Translations under genes and position numbers: made by a program
Part shown: piece by piece, positions 22,588 through 24,200 of the stretch
Layout of the letters: every line of letters starts with the position of its first letter
How positions within the stretch are numbered: the first letter of the stretch is position 1
From: JAATGI01 sp036510675
Lineage (GTDB): Bacteria > Pseudomonadota > Alphaproteobacteria > ATCC43930 > CGMCC-115725
Assembly: GCA_036510675.1 (NCBI GenBank)
Contig: DATCDN010000107.1
Location: 1 to 24,200 of the forward strand
Direction of reading: 5' to 3'
DNA length: 24,200 nucleotides
Notes under the pieces: model-generated
The model's database searches: none
What the model was told of the DNA's origin: nothing
What the model saw: only the letters and a program-made list of their open reading frames with translations

Positions 22588-23211
22588 ATGGCGACATCAC
22601 CGATCGACGGAAAAGCGGCGGTTCGCGCGCTGACCAAGGCCGATCCGGTCCTGGGTCGCGCCATCCGCCGCCACGGCGCGTTCGCCCTAGTGGTGAATCG
22701 CGGCGGCACCCCGTTCACGCTGCTGGCCCATGCCGTTGTCCGCCAGCAATTGTCGAACAAAGCGGCCGCCACCATCGAGGCGCGGCTGATCGCGGCGCTG
22801 GGCGGCGCCTGCACGCCCGAGACGGTGATCGCGGCCGACCCCGAGCTGTTGCGCGGCGCCGGCCTGTCGCGCGCCAAGGCGGCGACGTTGCGCGATCTGG
22901 CGGCCAAGTCGCTGGACGGCACCATTCCCGGCTTCCGCGTGCTGAACCGCATGGCGGACGAGGCGATCATCGAGCATCTGACCCAGGTCAAGGGCGTCGG
23001 CGTCTGGACCGCCCAGATGTTCCTGATGTTTTCGCTGGCGCGGCCCGATATCATGCCGGTGCTGGATTACGGCGTGCGCAAGGGATTTCAACGCGTCTAC
23101 GAACATGCCGAGCCGCCGACGCCGAAGGCGCTGCTGGCGCACGCCGAACGCTGGCGCCCCTATCGCAGCGTCGCGAGCTGGTATTTGTGGCGGGCGGCGG
23201 ACGCCAACTGA
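22588..23211 (+). CDS. DNA-3-methyladenine glycosylase II-like (AlkA/HhH-GPD family)
   Basis: A 207-residue base-excision repair glycosylase. It removes alkylated purines from DNA by cleaving the N-glycosidic bond. The HhH-GPD region is plain: AHAVVRQQLSNKAAATIEAR (residues 47-66), GLSRAKAATLRDLA (92-105), then the helix-hairpin-helix LTQVKGVGVWTAQMFLMF (131-148) and the catalytic Asp at 160 in MPVLDYGVRKGF. The end, WRPYRSVASWYLWRA, is the family's closing helix. E. coli AlkA has an additional N-terminal domain of about 80 residues; this shorter form is common in alphaproteobacteria. ATG at 22588 follows a weak GGGGCG ribosome site. It is followed by the cysteine hydrolase gene in the same direction, 74 bases on. 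Confidence 0.92.
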   Translation: MATSPIDGKAAVRALTKADPVLGRAIRRHGAFALVVNRGGTPFTLLAHAVVRQQLSNKAAATIEARLIAALGGACTPETVIAADPELLRGAGLSRAKAATLRDLAAKSLDGTIPGFRVLNRMADEAIIEHLTQVKGVGVWTAQMFLMFSLARPDIMPVLDYGVRKGFQRVYEHAEPPTPKALLAHAERWRPYRSVASWYLWRAADAN

Positions 23212-23285
23212 GTTCACCCGACGCCGATTGACGCCGCGACGCGACATCCGCACAATTGGCGCAATCGATTGGCTGGAGCCACCTC

Positions 23286-23984
23286 ATGCATAAGATCGCC
23301 ATTCTCGAAAGCATTGTCGCGGGCGCCATGGAACAGCGCGGCACGCTCAACCGCTATGACAAGATCGTCGGCCCGCAAACCGCGCTGTTGGTCATCGATC
23401 TACAGAACGTGTTCATGCTGCCGGGCATGCCGATCGAGGTGCCGACCGCGCGCGAGATCGTCCCGAACGTCAATCGGCTGGCGGCCGAGACGCGCAAGGC
23501 GGGCGGCAAAGTGGTGTGGATCCAGATGACGCTGACCGACCAGGAAGAAAGCTGGAGCGTGTTTTTCCAGGGCGATCACCGCAATGAGGCTTATCGGCAA
23601 TTGCAGCGCGGCAGTCACGGGCATGCGCTGCATGCCGCGCTCGATGTGAAGGCCGACGATCTGATCGTCGAGAAGCGCCGCTACAGCGCCTTCATCCAGG
23701 GTTCGTCGAACCTCGACCAGATTCTGCGCGGCTTCGGCATCGACACCGTAATCGTCACCGGGACGCTGACCAATGTGTGCTGCGAATCGACGGCGCGCGA
23801 CGCGATGATGCTGAACTATAAAGTGGTGTTCCCCGCCGATGCCAATGCCGCCCTGAGCGATGCCGAGCATAACGCGACGCTGGGCTCGATCCTGCGCACC
23901 TTCGGCGATGTTCCCACCACCGACGAAACGATCGCCCGCCTGGTGCCGGCGCATCGCTTTTCGATCGCGGCGGCGGGAAACTAG
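23286..23984 (+). CDS. Isochorismatase-like cysteine hydrolase
   Basis: A 232-residue enzyme of the isochorismatase/nicotinamidase superfamily, which hydrolyses amides or enol ethers through a Cys nucleophile. The catalytic triad is visible: D38 in LLVIDLQNVF, K130 in VEKRRYSAF and C165 in TLTNVCCEST. The cis-peptide region before the Cys, VIVTGTLTNVC, is typical. The chain has an N-terminal extension of about 25 residues before the core. ATG at 23286 is chosen over 23256 because GGAG lies eight bases upstream. Substrate is uncertain; candidates are ureidoacrylate-type or N-carbamoyl amides. It ends 216 bases before the window edge with no further gene. Confidence 0.9.
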   Translation: MHKIAILESIVAGAMEQRGTLNRYDKIVGPQTALLVIDLQNVFMLPGMPIEVPTAREIVPNVNRLAAETRKAGGKVVWIQMTLTDQEESWSVFFQGDHRNEAYRQLQRGSHGHALHAALDVKADDLIVEKRRYSAFIQGSSNLDQILRGFGIDTVIVTGTLTNVCCESTARDAMMLNYKVVFPADANAALSDAEHNATLGSILRTFGDVPTTDETIARLVPAHRFSIAAAGN

Positions 23985-24007
23985 CTAGGACGCCAAGGCG
24001 CTAAGAA

Positions 24008-24055
24008 GAAAGTCCCCGTCCCGGCGTGATCCCCCGGTCAAGCCGGGGGAGGGAC
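24008..24055. repeat. Intergenic stem-loop repeat
   Basis: TCCCCCGG-TCAAG-CCGGGGGA (24030-24050) is a perfect hairpin set within 'cccggcgtgat...gggaccca'. This is the dispersed alphaproteobacterial repeat whose reverse reading gives 'tgggtccctcccccggcttgaccgggggatcac'. No T-tract follows. It is a different type from the repeats beside the Sel1 gene. The remaining bases to 24200 hold no supportable gene. Confidence 0.55.
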
Positions 24056-24200
24056 CCAAATGTGGACGGCCCCCTGTTTGCAAGGGGCTGGGCAGGAGTT
24101 TGGATCGGATCGCTTGCGGTCATATGTCCGGCCTGTTGGATGCGGTCGCGCATGACCGCTGGCCAAGATGGGTTCCGCGACGCGAGTTCCAAACATGGTG

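Noticed and set aside
24001..24192. A 63-codon minus-strand frame at the window end
   Set aside because: It translates an intergenic repeat (PRLDRGI-type sequence) and has no support as a gene.

Overview
The window looks like a chromosomal segment of a high-GC alphaproteobacterium. The evidence is the overall base composition, an aerobic carbon-monoxide-dehydrogenase-type (cox) molybdoenzyme operon, an NDUFS4-like complex I accessory subunit (found in alphaproteobacteria and mitochondria) and tRNA genes with encoded CCA ends. A finer placement (Rhodospirillales or Hyphomicrobiales-like) is a guess. No replication, phage or CRISPR machinery was seen.

Layout. Positions 1-827 hold the 3' part of a GT4-type glycosyltransferase. 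From 796 to about 13,414 the minus strand carries a molybdenum-hydroxylase locus, read right to left: coxG (membrane recruitment), coxS (2Fe-2S), coxL (molybdenum subunit of the form II type, AYRGAGR motif) and coxM (FAD). A strong terminator follows, then the accessory genes coxD (MoxR AAA+ ATPase), coxE (VWA), two half-length XdhC/CoxI proteins and a fused MoeA-like/MobA-like cofactor protein. The last four are joined by 1-nt gaps or 4-nt overlaps. Three things interrupt the usual order: a VapBC toxin-antitoxin pair with its own palindromic operator, a small secreted protein on the opposite strand, and a lower-GC Sel1-repeat secreted protein placed between coxD and coxE and flanked by intergenic repeat sequence.

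Positions 13,469-16,402 hold a DUF5996 protein, a secreted DUF192 protein and two tandem class I O-methyltransferases. Positions 16,507-17,023 hold tRNA-Pro(TGG), the NDUFS4-like gene and tRNA-Arg(TCT). Positions 17,169-20,128 are an accessory stretch of four small secreted proteins of unknown function. Within it lie two outward-facing remnants of an RND efflux system, a permease C-terminus and a membrane-fusion-protein N-terminal piece, joined head to head. Positions 20,394-23,984 hold a zinc-type MDR oxidoreductase that seems to lack catalytic-zinc ligands, a membrane protein with a tandem motif, tRNA-Thr(CGT), an AlkA-type DNA glycosylase and an isochorismatase-like cysteine hydrolase. The last 216 bases hold only a repeat-like hairpin.

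How the genes work together. CoxSLM would form the heterotrimeric Mo/FAD/Fe-S enzyme. The MoeA/MobA fusion and the XdhC-type proteins would finish and load the cofactor. CoxD and CoxE would mature the active site, and CoxG would tether the enzyme to the membrane. Because the large subunit is of the form II type, the substrate may not be CO. No intergenic gap exceeds 300 bases.
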